The position numbers and the translations under genes are program-made. The notes under the pieces were generated by a model, which was given only the letters and a program-made list of their open reading frames with translations, had not been told where the DNA came from and did no database searches. Of a stretch of DNA of 64,000 nt, positions 16,011-25,695 are shown piece after piece. The DNA is from CAVSJJ01 sp963771015 (GTDB lineage Bacteria > Actinomycetota > Actinomycetes > Actinomycetales > Dermatophilaceae). Location: contig CAVYRN010000005.1 of NCBI GenBank assembly GCA_963771015.1, positions 558,001 to 622,000 on the forward strand. The letters are read 5' to 3'. The stretch's first letter is position 1. Every line of letters begins with the position of its first letter.

Positions 16011-17798
16011 TCATGTCCCGTGTCCGAACCACCGTAGCCGGGGCCAGACGATGAAGGCCTCGGCCACTCCCATGGCCAGTCCGACGCGAACGAGCGAGCG
16101 AGGGCTGGGGTAGACGATGTAGCGCGGGAACCACCGCGGCTGGAACTTCGCGTTGAACCGGTAGAGGCTCTCGATCTGGAACCACCGCGACACGAAGACG
16201 AGAACGGACCGCCAGGCCCGCAGCACCGGTCCGGCCCCGAGCCTCTCCCCGCGCTCGAGCGCCGAGCGGAACATCGCGAAGTTGAGCGACACCCGGGTGA
16301 TCCCCAGCTCCGGGGCGCGGGTGAGTGCGTCGACGATGAGCAGCTCGTTGACGCCGGGGTCTGCGTCCCGGTCGCGCCGCATGACGTCGAGCGACATCCC
16401 ATCGGCCCCCCACGGGACGAACTGGAGGAACCCACGGACCACCCCGTCCTTGCTGGCGGTGACGATGACCGCCTCGGGGTCGGCCTCGTCGATGACCCGG
16501 CCGGAGGCCATCGAGAACCCTCGCTCGGTGCCGCTGCCTCGCCAGGCCGCCGCATCCGCCACGGCCTGGTCGCGCTGCTCCGGCGGCGCCTCGCCGGCAC
16601 GGAACACCTCGGTCTCGTAGCCCTGGCGGCGGATCCGGTTGACCATCTGCCGCACGTTGCGCATCGGCCGCCCCTGCAGGCTGAACTCTGTCGCGTCGAC
16701 GATCGCCTCGTCCCCGAGCTCCAGCGCAGAGAACCCCGTCTCCCGGGTCCACGCCGTCCCCGCCTGCTCGGAGCACCCGAGGACCGCCGGCGTCCAGCCG
16801 TGCAGGTCGGCCTCGGTGAGGAACGCCTTGATCGCCCCGGGCCATGCCTCCGGGTCGCCGATGGGGTCGCCGGCCGCCAGCATGACGCCGGCGACGACGC
16901 GGTAGCCGATGCCGGCCTTCCCCGACTCGGACCAGATGACCGCCTTGTCCCGCCGGGTCGTGAAGTAGCCGAGGGAGTCGGGGTACTCGGCGAGCAGATG
17001 CCGCACTCGCACGTCGTCGTCGTCACTGAGGACGGCCCGGCGGCGCGGGGAGCGCAGCGCGAGGTATGCCGTGGTGAGCGCCGTCATGAGGCCCAGACCG
17101 AAGGTGAGCGCACCGATGACGTCCTCGAGCCTATGGTGTGCGCCGACGAACGCGAGCGACCCCTCGATGCCGACCATGCCCTGCAGGACGTACCAGGTGG
17201 CCGCGCCGAGCCCCGGCCACCCGCCGATGATGGCGTGGCTGTTCGCCCAGAGGGTGAGCGCGCCGACCGCGAGCGAGGCCGGGAGCAGGACGACGAAGGC
17301 CCACCCGGCCCGCAGTCGCGTGCTCGGGTCGCCCAAGGCGTAGAACTCACGCCGGTAGACCAGCAGGAGGACGAGCCCGACCACGGAGACGAGCAACGCC
17401 AGCGGCTCATGACGCAGGCCATGCCCGTGGAGGATGTGGAAGCCCACCGACAGCGCCAACAGGACGACCGCGGCCCGCCAGGCCCGCCGCTTGCGGCGCC
17501 GCAGCGAGTGCGCCAGCAGGATGAGGAGGATGCCGGACACCACCGTCGCCGCGGCGGCCGCGTCGGTCAGCCCCCCGGGGAGGAGCGCCGTCACCTGGTG
17601 CAGCCGAACCCGCCAGGTGTGCAGGGTTCCGGTGAGGATGTCGAGGAAGCCGATGAGGTACGTCAACGCGCCCAGCAGCCGCGGCACCCGTGGCCCGGCG
17701 CCCACGAACCGGTCGAGGAGGGCCCGTGACGGGCCGTGCGGGGACGCCTGCGGGGGACGGGCCGACCGATCAGGAGAACGAGTCGACCCGGATGTCAC
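16011..17798 (-). CDS. Phosphatidylglycerol lysyltransferase-like protein (MprF/LysX-type, DUF2156)
   Basis: 595 aa. The N-terminal 260 residues hold about six membrane helices, followed by a cytoplasmic DUF2156 GNAT-like domain (about 270-580: LAEYPDSLGYFTTRRDKAVIWS, GVMLAAGDPIGDP, GRPMRNVRQMVNRI, FLQFVPWGADGMSLDVMRRD). This domain transfers an aminoacyl group from tRNA to phosphatidylglycerol. Unlike mycobacterial LysX there is no fused lysyl-tRNA synthetase. The GTG start overlaps the folE stop (GTGA), placing a membrane-lipid gene inside the folate operon. The amino acid used cannot be read from sequence. Confidence 0.85.
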   Translation of the reverse strand: MTSGSTRSPDRSARPPQASPHGPSRALLDRFVGAGPRVPRLLGALTYLIGFLDILTGTLHTWRVRLHQVTALLPGGLTDAAAAATVVSGILLILLAHSLRRRKRRAWRAAVVLLALSVGFHILHGHGLRHEPLALLVSVVGLVLLLVYRREFYALGDPSTRLRAGWAFVVLLPASLAVGALTLWANSHAIIGGWPGLGAATWYVLQGMVGIEGSLAFVGAHHRLEDVIGALTFGLGLMTALTTAYLALRSPRRRAVLSDDDDVRVRHLLAEYPDSLGYFTTRRDKAVIWSESGKAGIGYRVVAGVMLAAGDPIGDPEAWPGAIKAFLTEADLHGWTPAVLGCSEQAGTAWTRETGFSALELGDEAIVDATEFSLQGRPMRNVRQMVNRIRRQGYETEVFRAGEAPPEQRDQAVADAAAWRGSGTERGFSMASGRVIDEADPEAVIVTASKDGVVRGFLQFVPWGADGMSLDVMRRDRDADPGVNELLIVDALTRAPELGITRVSLNFAMFRSALERGERLGAGPVLRAWRSVLVFVSRWFQIESLYRFNAKFQPRWFPRYIVYPSPRSLVRVGLAMGVAEAFIVWPRLRWFGHGT

Positions 17799-18418
17799 GG
17801 TGTCCCGCCCCGCAGCAGCGACATCGCCTCGGCCCGGGTGGCCGGATGTCGCATGAGACCCCGCACCGCCGAGGTGATCGTCCGGGACCCCGGCTTGTGC
17901 ACCCCCCGCATCGACATGCACAGGTGCTCGGCCTCCACGACGACGATGACCCCCTGGGCCCCGAGGTGCTCGACGAGGGCGTCGGCGATCTGGGTCGTGA
18001 TCCGCTCCTGGACCTGGGGCCGCTTGGCGAACACATCGACGAGCCGCGCGATCTTCGACAGGCCGGTCACCCTGCCGTCCGGCGCCGGGATGTAGCCGAC
18101 GTGCGCGACGCCGTGGAAGGGCAGCAGATGGTGCTCGCACGTGCTGTACAGCTCGATGTCCCGAACGATGATCATCTCGTCGTGGTCGATCGAGAACGTC
18201 GTCGCAAGAACCTCGGCCGGGTCTCGCCACAGACCGGCATACATCTCGCCGTAGGCGCGGGCCACGCGGGCCGGGGTGTCCTGCAGCCCCTCACGGTCCG
18301 GGTCCTCGCCGATGGCGAGGAGCAGCTCGCGGACGGCCGCCTCGGCGCGAGCGTGGTCGACCCCCGTTCCCCCACGACCGCTCTCGGGGCCGGCGGGACT
18401 ACCGGACGTCGTCGTCAC
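17795..18418 (-). CDS. folE: GTP cyclohydrolase I
   Basis: First step of folate synthesis, GTP to dihydroneopterin triphosphate. 207 aa with zinc and substrate motifs STCEHHLLPFHG, VTGLSKIARLVD, VEAEHLCMSMRG and HKPGSRT. The start is taken as GTG 18416-18418, overlapping the end of ftsH by 20 bp; the first about 18 residues (TTTSGSPAGPESGRGG) are variable, and the conserved domain begins at DHARAEAAVREL. Confidence 0.95.
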   Translation of the reverse strand: MTTTSGSPAGPESGRGGTGVDHARAEAAVRELLLAIGEDPDREGLQDTPARVARAYGEMYAGLWRDPAEVLATTFSIDHDEMIIVRDIELYSTCEHHLLPFHGVAHVGYIPAPDGRVTGLSKIARLVDVFAKRPQVQERITTQIADALVEHLGAQGVIVVVEAEHLCMSMRGVHKPGSRTITSAVRGLMRHPATRAEAMSLLRGGTP

Positions 18419-20507
18419 GGCCGTCCTCGGGACGCTCGATGACCTGCGTCGGGTGGCTGTGCGACTCGCCCGTGGTGGCGGAACCGCCCCGGGCCGCCTG
18501 GTCGATGGCGGCGGCGGTGTCGGGGTCACCCGGGCGCTCGACGGCGCCGGCGGGGGTGGCGGAGCCCCCGTTGAGCGCGGCACTCTCGGCTGGGGTGAGG
18601 ACCGGCGGGACGTCGGAGAGCAGCCGGTGCTCGCTCGACAGCCAGGTGGGCCGCTCGGGGCGCTTGACCAGCCCGGTGAAGAGCTCGGCGAGCTCGGCCT
18701 GGTTCAGCGTCTCCTTGTCGAGCAGGTCCAGGACGAGCTTGTCGAGGACCTCGCGGTTGTCGTTGATGACGTGCCACGCCTCGTCGTGCGCCGACTCGAT
18801 GAGCTTGCGCACCTCCTCGTCGACGACCGCGGCCACGGACTCGGAGTAGTCGCGCTGGTGGCCCATGTCGCGGCCGAGGAAGACCTCTCCCTGGCTCTGG
18901 CCGAGCTTGATCGCGCCGACCCGCTCGCTCATGCCGAACTCGGTCACCATCTTGCGGGCGAGGCTCGTCGCCTTCTCGATGTCGTTGGCCGCGCCCGTCG
19001 TCGGGTCGTGGAAGATGATCTCCTCAGCGACCCGCCCGCCGAGGGCGTACGCGAGCTGGTCGAGGATCTCGTTGCGCGTCGTCGAGTACTTGTCGTCGAC
19101 GGGCATGACCATCGTGTAGCCGAGTGCCCGGCCCCGGGACAGGATCGTCACCTTCGTCACCGGGTCGGTGTGGTGCAGCGACGCAGCGACGATCGCGTGC
19201 CCACCCTCGTGGTACGCCGTGATCTTGCGCTCCTTGGCGGACATGATCCGGCTGCGCTTCTGCGGGCCGGCGATGACCCGGTCGATGGCCTCGTCGAGGA
19301 CGCCGTCGTCGATGAGCCGCAGGTCGCTGCGAGCGGTGAGCAGCGCGGCCTCGTTGAGGACGTTGGCGAGGTCGGCGCCGGTGAAGCCGGGGGTGCGCCG
19401 CGCAACGGCGAGCAGGTCGACGCCGGTGGCCATCGGCTTCCCCATCGCGTGGACCTGGAGGATCTTGTGGCGCCCGATCATGTCCGGGGCCTCGACAGCG
19501 ACCTGCCGGTCGAACCGGCCGGGGCGCAGCAGGGCGGGATCGAGGATGTCGGGCCGGTTCGTGGCGGCGATGAGGATGACGTTGGTCTTGACGTCGAAGC
19601 CGTCCATCTCGACGAGCAGCTGGTTGAGGGTCTGCTCCCGCTCGTCGTGCCCGCCGCCCAGACCCGCCCCACGGTGTCGGCCGACGGCGTCGATCTCGTC
19701 GACGAAGACGATGGCCGGGGCGTTCGCCTTGGCCTGCTCGAACAGGTCGCGGACCCGGGAGGCACCGACCCCGACGAACATCTCGACGAAGTCCGACCCG
19801 GAGATCGAGTAGAAGGGGACCCCCGCCTCGCCGGCGACCGCCCGGGCGAGGAGGGTCTTGCCGGTTCCGGGCGGTCCGTAGAGCAGGACGCCCTTGGGGA
19901 TCTTCGCGCCGACGGCGAGGAACTTCGCGGGCTCGGCGAGGAAGTCCTTGATCTCCTGGAGCTCCTCGACGGCCTCGTCCACCCCGGCGACGTCGGCGAA
20001 GGTGACCTTGGGGGTGTCCTTCGTCGCGAGCTTGGCGCGCGACTTGCCGAACTGCATGACCCGCGAGCCACCCCCCTGGGCCTGGCTCATCATGAACCAG
20101 AACAGGCCGACGAGCAGCAGGATGGGGAAGACACTGATGAGGAAGGTCCACCAGAAGCTCTGGCCCTTGACCTCGTCGTTGTAGCCGCCGGGCGGGCGGT
20201 TGGCCTTGACCAGGGCGACGAGATCGGCGGCGCGGGCGTCGATGAACTCGGTCTGGACCTTCGTCGCGTCCTTGACCCCCGCGCTGGAGTCGGAGAACGA
20301 GGCACCCTTCTTCAGGTCCAGGTTGAGGATGTTGTCGGTCGTGAAGACGGCCTTGTCGACCTTGCCTTCGGTGATCAGGGTCTCGGCCTGTGACGTCGTG
20401 ATGCTCGCGTAGCCGCCGTTGCCGCCGAAGGAGAACATGGCGACGAGGACGAGGATGGCCAGGGCGACCAGGAACCAGGGAGTCCGGAACAAGCGCTTGA
20501 GATCCAT
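18399..20507 (-). CDS. ftsH: ATP-dependent zinc metalloprotease FtsH
   Basis: Membrane-anchored AAA+ protease degrading misfolded membrane proteins and regulatory targets. 702 aa: a membrane helix at 9-27, a periplasmic-type domain, a second helix near 118-138, then the AAA module with Walker A GPPGTGKT (about 209-216) and Walker B VFVDEIDAVGR. The zinc site HEGGH is near 434. The C-terminal 90 residues are Pro/Ala-rich and variable. The ATG at 20505-20507 lies 176 bp downstream of hpt, so it may have its own promoter. Confidence 0.97.
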   Translation of the reverse strand: MDLKRLFRTPWFLVALAILVLVAMFSFGGNGGYASITTSQAETLITEGKVDKAVFTTDNILNLDLKKGASFSDSSAGVKDATKVQTEFIDARAADLVALVKANRPPGGYNDEVKGQSFWWTFLISVFPILLLVGLFWFMMSQAQGGGSRVMQFGKSRAKLATKDTPKVTFADVAGVDEAVEELQEIKDFLAEPAKFLAVGAKIPKGVLLYGPPGTGKTLLARAVAGEAGVPFYSISGSDFVEMFVGVGASRVRDLFEQAKANAPAIVFVDEIDAVGRHRGAGLGGGHDEREQTLNQLLVEMDGFDVKTNVILIAATNRPDILDPALLRPGRFDRQVAVEAPDMIGRHKILQVHAMGKPMATGVDLLAVARRTPGFTGADLANVLNEAALLTARSDLRLIDDGVLDEAIDRVIAGPQKRSRIMSAKERKITAYHEGGHAIVAASLHHTDPVTKVTILSRGRALGYTMVMPVDDKYSTTRNEILDQLAYALGGRVAEEIIFHDPTTGAANDIEKATSLARKMVTEFGMSERVGAIKLGQSQGEVFLGRDMGHQRDYSESVAAVVDEEVRKLIESAHDEAWHVINDNREVLDKLVLDLLDKETLNQAELAELFTGLVKRPERPTWLSSEHRLLSDVPPVLTPAESAALNGGSATPAGAVERPGDPDTAAAIDQAARGGSATTGESHSHPTQVIERPEDGRDDDVR

Positions 20508-20562
20508 GACGTACGGAGCGAGACGGCTCCGATCCTCCTGTTAGGTCGCTGACGGCAGTACG

Positions 20563-20582
20563 CGGGACCGGCGGCGGTCCCG
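20563..20582. terminator. Short hairpin between hpt and ftsH
   Basis: CGGGACCG and CGGTCCCG form an 8-bp perfect stem with a 4-nt loop. It lies after the hpt stop and before the ftsH start on the minus strand, so it may attenuate read-through from tilS-hpt into ftsH. There is no T-tract. Confidence 0.45.
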
Positions 20583-20683
20583 GGGGGTACACGCTACCGG
20601 GGCTGACGCTGCCGCCAGGCCGGTACGTGGAGAGAACGCACGAGCCGGTGACCGTGTTCCGAGGCCCGGGTGTCGCCCTCCGG

Positions 20684-21235
20684 TCAGCTGTAGACGTGCG
20701 GCGCGAGGGTACCCACGTCGCGCAGGCCGCGGTACCTCTCGTCGTAGTCCAGGCCGTAGCCGACGACGAACTCGTTGGGGATGTCGAAGCCGACCCACCG
20801 GACGTCGACATGCACCTTGGCGGCATCCGGCTTGCGGAGCAGGGTACAGATCTCGACGGAGGCGGGGCTACGCGACTCAAGGTTGGCCTTGATCCAGCTC
20901 AGGGTGAGGCCGGAGTCGACGATGTCCTCGACGATGAGGACGTGCCGGGCGGTGATGTCGGTGTCGAGGTCCTTGAGGATGCGGACGACGCCGGAGGACT
21001 TGGTTCCCGACCCGTAGGACGAGACGGCCATCCAGTCGACGGGCACGGTCACCGGCAGGGCCCGCATGAGGTCGGCCATGACCATGACGGCCCCCTTGAG
21101 GACCCCGACGAGCAGGACGTCCTTGCCCTCGTACTCCGCGCTGATCTCCGCGGCGAGCTCGTCGAGCCTGGCGAGGATCTGCTCCTCGGAGATGAGGACG
21201 TTGGTCAGGTCGGCCCCCATCGTCTGGGAATCCAC
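20684..21235 (-). CDS. hpt: Hypoxanthine(-guanine) phosphoribosyltransferase
   Basis: Purine salvage: hypoxanthine or guanine plus PRPP to IMP or GMP. 183 aa, type I PRTase with the PRPP-binding motif VEDIVDSGLT at 102-111 and VGVLKGAVMVMADL at 43-56; WVGFDIPNEFVVGYGLDYDERYR is the C-terminal hood. Start taken as GTG 21233-21235 next to the tilS stop; an in-frame ATG five codons later is possible. tilS-hpt-ftsH is a widespread bacterial gene order. Confidence 0.95.
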   Translation of the reverse strand: MDSQTMGADLTNVLISEEQILARLDELAAEISAEYEGKDVLLVGVLKGAVMVMADLMRALPVTVPVDWMAVSSYGSGTKSSGVVRILKDLDTDITARHVLIVEDIVDSGLTLSWIKANLESRSPASVEICTLLRKPDAAKVHVDVRWVGFDIPNEFVVGYGLDYDERYRGLRDVGTLAPHVYS

Positions 21236-21239
21236 TGGC

Positions 21240-22328
21240 TCACTCCTGGCTCTCGGTGGCGGTGCGGGTCGGACCCGTCTGGGTCCATTCAACCCGAGTC
21301 GGCGGGCCGATGGTCACCCGGGGACCGGATCGGGCGACGAGGAGCCCACCCGGGACGTGCGCCGGGCCCTGACCGTGCCAGTCGGTGACGAGGAGGTCGC
21401 AGGCGTCGGTATGCCGGGTGCTCACCGCCCCGGCCGGGGCGCCGGCCGCGATGAGCAGCCTGCGCCAGACGCGGGTCCGCAGGGCCCGGGGGACCGCGGC
21501 GATCCGGTCGGTGCCCACCACCACACCCACGTCGTCGGCCCTTGAGGTCATCGAAGACCCCTCCACCGCACCGGAGCCCCTCGACCCGGCGAGAAGGGCG
21601 GCGAGCGCGTCATCGGCGAGGGCGTCGAGGAGGTCGGCGTCGTCACGGAGCTGGCCCGCGGACCGGGCCAGGGCCGCGGCGATCCCGGGCCCGAGGTCTC
21701 GGTCGAGCTCGGCGAGGGCGCGACGAGCGCGGACCCGCAGGTAGGCCGGGTCCTCGTTCATCGGGTCCTCCCACCAGGGGATGTCCTGGGCGTCGAGGGA
21801 CTGCCGGGTCTGTCGGCGGGTGATCCCGAGGAGGGGCCGCAGGACGCGCCCCCGGGCCGACGGCATACCCGAGAGCGAGCGCGCCCCCGCACCCCGGGTG
21901 AGGCCGAGGAGCACCTGCTCGGCCTGGTCGTCGAGGGTGTGGCCGAGGAGGACGGCCACGGCGTCATGGCGTTCGGCGGCGTCGTCGAGCGCGGCGTACC
22001 GGGCTCGCCGCGCCGCGGCCTCCACGCCCTCGCCGGACGGCGCCACCTCGACCCGGACCACGTCGACGGGCGCCAGACCCAGCGCCGAGAGCCAGCCACC
22101 CACCATCGCCGCGACGGCCGCCGAGTCCCGCTGCAGACCGTGGTCGACGACGACGGCGCCCGCGCGCAGCGCGAGCCTGGGAGCCTCGAAGGCCGCCGCC
22201 ACCGCCAGCGCGAGCGAGTCTGCCCCGCCGCTACACGCCACGAGCACCGTCGCGCCGGCAGCCGACGGGGTCAGGACGTCGCGGACGGCGTGACGGATCG
22301 CGGCCGTGGCGGGGTCGGGTCCGGGCAC
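21240..22328 (-). CDS. tilS: tRNA(Ile)-lysidine synthetase
   Basis: Modifies C34 of the CAU-anticodon tRNA-Ile to lysidine, allowing AUA decoding. 362 aa with the PP-loop SGGADS at 33-38, LLGHTLDDQAEQVLLGLTRG and WWEDPMNED. The C-terminal domain is short, as usual in actinobacteria. The start is GTG 22326-22328; the open frame extends further upstream but without similarity. AUA is rare here yet used inside the GGCATACC motif, so this gene matters for that signal. Confidence 0.94.
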   Translation of the reverse strand: MPGPDPATAAIRHAVRDVLTPSAAGATVLVACSGGADSLALAVAAAFEAPRLALRAGAVVVDHGLQRDSAAVAAMVGGWLSALGLAPVDVVRVEVAPSGEGVEAAARRARYAALDDAAERHDAVAVLLGHTLDDQAEQVLLGLTRGAGARSLSGMPSARGRVLRPLLGITRRQTRQSLDAQDIPWWEDPMNEDPAYLRVRARRALAELDRDLGPGIAAALARSAGQLRDDADLLDALADDALAALLAGSRGSGAVEGSSMTSRADDVGVVVGTDRIAAVPRALRTRVWRRLLIAAGAPAGAVSTRHTDACDLLVTDWHGQGPAHVPGGLLVARSGPRVTIGPPTRVEWTQTGPTRTATESQE

Positions 22329-22380
22329 GGGTCCAGTGTCGCAGCGTGGCCCGCTCGGCCGTGGGCCCGGACCGGACGGC

Positions 22381-23424
22381 TCAGCCGTGGACCCGGCGCA
22401 CCCAGGCCTTCGGGTCGGCGATCTCCTGCGCCAGGGGCAGCGTGTCCGCCGAGGACCACACCGCGTTGAAGCCGTCGACGCCCACCGCGTCCATGACGCC
22501 ACGGACGAACGCGGCGCCGTCGTGGTACTGCCGCATCTTGGCCTCGAGGCCCAGCAACCGTCGCAACAGCCGGTCGAGCGCCCCGGCGCCCTGGCGCCGG
22601 TCGGTGAACTTGGCCCGGATCTCGGCGACGGTCGGGATGACCCCGGGGCCGACCTCGTCCATGACGACGTCGGCGTGGCCCTCGAGGAGGGACATGATGG
22701 CGGTCAGCGCGGCGAGCTGGGCGCGCTGCTCGGGGGTCGTGACGAGGTCGGTGAGCCCGCCGCTGCCTGCGGAGAGGACCTCGGGGAGCCGCTCGCGGAG
22801 GCGATGGGCGAGGTCGCCGAGCTGGTCCGTGGTGGGCGTCATCTCCATGGCCAGGGTGCGCGCCCCCTCGATCATGTGCTCGCGCAGCCAGGGAACGGCC
22901 GTGAACTGGACCCGGTGGGTCTCCTCGTGCATGCACACCCAGGCCCGGAAGTCCGCCGGGTCGACGGAGAGCTCCCGCTGGACCTGGAGGATGTTGGGCG
23001 CGACGAGCATGAGGGTGGGCGTGCCGTTGGGGGCGAGGTCGTACTGGCCGAGAACCTTCGAGGACATGAATGCGAGCAGCGCTCCGGCCTCGGCGCCGGT
23101 GACCTTGCCACCGATCGCCGCGATGGGGCCGGCCGCGGCCGCCGGCTTGGCGGCCATGACCTTCGCGAACGCCGGGTCGAGCAGGGCGCTCATCGAGTCT
23201 GCGTTGACGCCGATCCACCTTGCTCGGTCGACGACGACGGCGGACGGGGCGTCGTCGGAGGTGGACAGCCGCGCGGTCTCGGCGACCGGCGCGCGCGCGG
23301 CGGCGGCCGCCGACCGGATCGCGGCGACCTCGTCGGCAGCCTGAGCGGCGGAGACGACCGGGCCCGGCGAGACCAGGGTCCGGCCCGTCGTCTTGGCGAA
23401 CTCCCAGTCGACGTACTGGCTCAC
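22381..23424 (-). CDS. DUF2342 zinc-dependent metalloprotease-like protein
   Basis: 347 aa actinobacterial protein of the DUF2342 / putative zinc metalloprotease group. The metal-binding helix is MHEETHRVQF near 165 (HExxH), with a downstream glutamate-containing helix (LLEGHADVVMDEVGP) that could supply the third ligand. Related proteins have been annotated as coenzyme F420-associated from phylogenetic profile only. The GTG start 23422-23424 follows a strong ribosome site (GAGGAG). It is followed by tilS with 52 bp between. Confidence 0.87.
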   Translation of the reverse strand: MSQYVDWEFAKTTGRTLVSPGPVVSAAQAADEVAAIRSAAAAARAPVAETARLSTSDDAPSAVVVDRARWIGVNADSMSALLDPAFAKVMAAKPAAAAGPIAAIGGKVTGAEAGALLAFMSSKVLGQYDLAPNGTPTLMLVAPNILQVQRELSVDPADFRAWVCMHEETHRVQFTAVPWLREHMIEGARTLAMEMTPTTDQLGDLAHRLRERLPEVLSAGSGGLTDLVTTPEQRAQLAALTAIMSLLEGHADVVMDEVGPGVIPTVAEIRAKFTDRRQGAGALDRLLRRLLGLEAKMRQYHDGAAFVRGVMDAVGVDGFNAVWSSADTLPLAQEIADPKAWVRRVHG

Positions 23425-23487
23425 GGTGGCTCCTCGGCTCGTCGGCTCAGGTGGGACACCCGGCCGGGCACCCACCCCCAGCCTCCC

Positions 23488-24960
23488 TCATCGGCACCCG
23501 CAACCGGTCAGTCCGGTCACGAGTCGATCCAACGCATCCCGGGCGTCGTCGGTTCCGGCCGGCGGCACGGCGTCGGCGATGACGGCGAAGAGGAGGAGGC
23601 GCCCGTCGGTGTCCACCGTCGTCCCGGCGAGGGCGGAGGTGCCGGTCAGCGTGCCTGTCTTGGCCCTCGGTATGCCGGCCACGGCCCTGGTCGCCGGTCC
23701 CGCGAAGCGGTCGGCGAGGGTCCCGGTCAACCCGGCCACGGGGAGGGAGGCCAGGGTCGCCTGGAGGGCCGGATCATGACCGGAGGCGCCGAGTGCGAGC
23801 ACCTGGCCGAGTGCGCGGACCGTGGCCGTGCTGCCGGCGCCGAGGCCGCTGGCGTCGGCGAGGACAAGGCCGTGAGTGTCGATGCCGAGGCCCGCGAGAG
23901 CCGAACCGACGAAGGCCGACACGCCCTCCTGGGTGCCCGCCTGGCCGGCGGCGACGGCCGCCTGGCGGGCGAGGTTGTCCATCAGGGCGTTGTCGCTCGT
24001 GTCGAGGGCGAGGGCGAGGACGTCGGCGTAGGGGGCCGAGGCCACGGTGCCGAGCTCGGCGGCGTCGGCGCGGGCATGCGCGGCATACGGGTTGGTGGCG
24101 GCGATCCGCGCCGCGATGCCCTCGGCGGCCAGCGCCTTGACGAAGGCGCCCGCGACCTCCACCTCGGGGTGGGTCGGCGAGGGCTTGCCGGGCTCGGGTC
24201 GCTGGTCGGCGAGACCGGTCATCGACACCCCCTGGGTGTAGCCGGCGCGGACGTCGGCCATCCGCCACGACGAGGGGTACTGCGGCCCCGGCGCGTAGCC
24301 GAGATCGACCCGTAGCGTCACGGCGTCGGTCCCGGCGGCCCGGAGCCGGCCGGCCACCTGGGTGGCGAGGTCGCGGAGCCCGGCCCGGCCGGCGACGGCC
24401 TGCGGGTTGCCCCGACCGCGGGCCAGCAGGGTGTCGCCACCGGCCACGAGGATGACCGTCCCCGGCGAGACGCCCCGGACGACCTTCGTCGCCATCGTCG
24501 CCGCCGGGTCGAGCGAGGTCCACACCGCGGCGGCACTGAGCAGCTTGAGCGTCGAGGCCGGCGTCCGGGGCGTCGTGGCGCCGCGGGTGTAGAGCACCCG
24601 CCCGGTGAGCCCGTCACGGACGACGAGCCCGACCGAGGTGCCCAGGGCAGGATCGGCGACGAGGGGCCTGAGCGCCGCTGCGAGACCCGCCAGCGTGGGC
24701 GCGGCGGCCGCCGGGTCGAGCGAGGCCAGCGGGTCGTCGGGGGCCGACGTCGGCGTACCCGATGCCGGTGCACCCGGTGTCGCGGGGGCCGTCGCTCCGG
24801 CGGCAGTCGCGGCGGGGGTCGGCGTCCGCGTCGGCGACGCGGCGGCGGACGACACGGGCGCCCGGGTGAGGATGCCCGGGACCAGGTCATAGACGTCGGC
24901 GGCGACGTAGCCGGCGACGAGGAGGACGAAGGCGAGGGAGATCACGAGCGCGCGTCGCAC
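23488..24960 (-). CDS. dacB: D-alanyl-D-alanine carboxypeptidase/endopeptidase (PBP4, S13)
   Basis: Exported enzyme trimming or cleaving peptidoglycan cross-links. 490 aa: an N-terminal membrane anchor (4-22), a Thr/Ala/Pro linker (about 34-75), then the penicillin-binding fold with STLK (about 136-139), SDN (about 324-326) and KTG (about 435-437), the three catalytic motifs of family S13. The start is GTG 24958-24960. It is divergent from ppa with an 81-bp shared upstream region. Confidence 0.92.
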   Translation of the reverse strand: MRRALVISLAFVLLVAGYVAADVYDLVPGILTRAPVSSAAASPTRTPTPAATAAGATAPATPGAPASGTPTSAPDDPLASLDPAAAAPTLAGLAAALRPLVADPALGTSVGLVVRDGLTGRVLYTRGATTPRTPASTLKLLSAAAVWTSLDPAATMATKVVRGVSPGTVILVAGGDTLLARGRGNPQAVAGRAGLRDLATQVAGRLRAAGTDAVTLRVDLGYAPGPQYPSSWRMADVRAGYTQGVSMTGLADQRPEPGKPSPTHPEVEVAGAFVKALAAEGIAARIAATNPYAAHARADAAELGTVASAPYADVLALALDTSDNALMDNLARQAAVAAGQAGTQEGVSAFVGSALAGLGIDTHGLVLADASGLGAGSTATVRALGQVLALGASGHDPALQATLASLPVAGLTGTLADRFAGPATRAVAGIPRAKTGTLTGTSALAGTTVDTDGRLLLFAVIADAVPPAGTDDARDALDRLVTGLTGCGCR

Positions 24961-25041
24961 GGGATCATTCCTCCTCGCCGCTTGCGGATACGTAAGACTG
25001 GGGCGAGCCTAGGTCAACTGCCGAACGTCAGGAGAAGCGCC

Positions 25042-25677
25042 GTGGAGTTCGACGTCACCATCGAGATCCCCAAGGGTCACAAGAACAAGTACGAGGTCGA
25101 CCACGAGTCCGGGCGGATCCGGCTGGACCGGATGCTCTTCACCTCGATGGCCTACCCGTCGGACTACGGCTACATCGAGGACACCCTCGGCGAGGACGGC
25201 GACCCGCTGGACGCCCTCGTCCTCCTCGACGAGCCGACGTTCCCGGGATGCCTCGTCCGCGCACGGCCGATCGGGATGTTCCACATGCGCGACGAGGCCG
25301 GCGGCGACGACAAGATCCTCTGCATCCCCGCCGGCGACCCTCGCAAGGCCCACATCAGCGAGCTCGAGCACGTCACCGAGTTCGACCGGCTGGAGATCCA
25401 GCACTTCTTCGAGACGTACAAGGACCTCGAGCCCGGCAAGTCCGTCGAGGGTGCGCACTGGGCCGGTCGCGAGGAGGCCGAGCGGGTCATCGACGAGGCG
25501 ATCGAGCGAGCCGGGCAGGCGGGCATGACGACGGCCCGCTGGCCGATGCCCGCGGAGAACGACGCCGAGGCGGAGCAGGAGTCGGCGCGGATCTCACGGA
25601 CCGAGGCCGAGCGGCTCGAGGCCACCGCGAAGGCGCGGGCCGAGCTGGCGACGAAGGAACACCCGCTCAGCGACTGA
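25042..25677 (+). CDS. ppa: Inorganic pyrophosphatase (soluble, family I)
   Basis: Hydrolyses pyrophosphate to drive biosynthetic reactions. 211 aa with the family signature DGDPLDALV at 52-60 and core VTIEIPKGHKNKYEVD, YPSDYGYIEDTLG and FFETYKDLEPGK. The last about 40 residues form a charged helical extension (AEAEQESARISRTEAERLEATA) beyond the usual bacterial end. GTG 25042 follows an AGGAGA ribosome site; earlier in-frame starts lack one. The window also encodes a membrane pyrophosphatase (hppA). Confidence 0.96.
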   Translation: MEFDVTIEIPKGHKNKYEVDHESGRIRLDRMLFTSMAYPSDYGYIEDTLGEDGDPLDALVLLDEPTFPGCLVRARPIGMFHMRDEAGGDDKILCIPAGDPRKAHISELEHVTEFDRLEIQHFFETYKDLEPGKSVEGAHWAGREEAERVIDEAIERAGQAGMTTARWPMPAENDAEAEQESARISRTEAERLEATAKARAELATKEHPLSD

Positions 25678-25695
25678 GTCGACCCACGGGCGACG

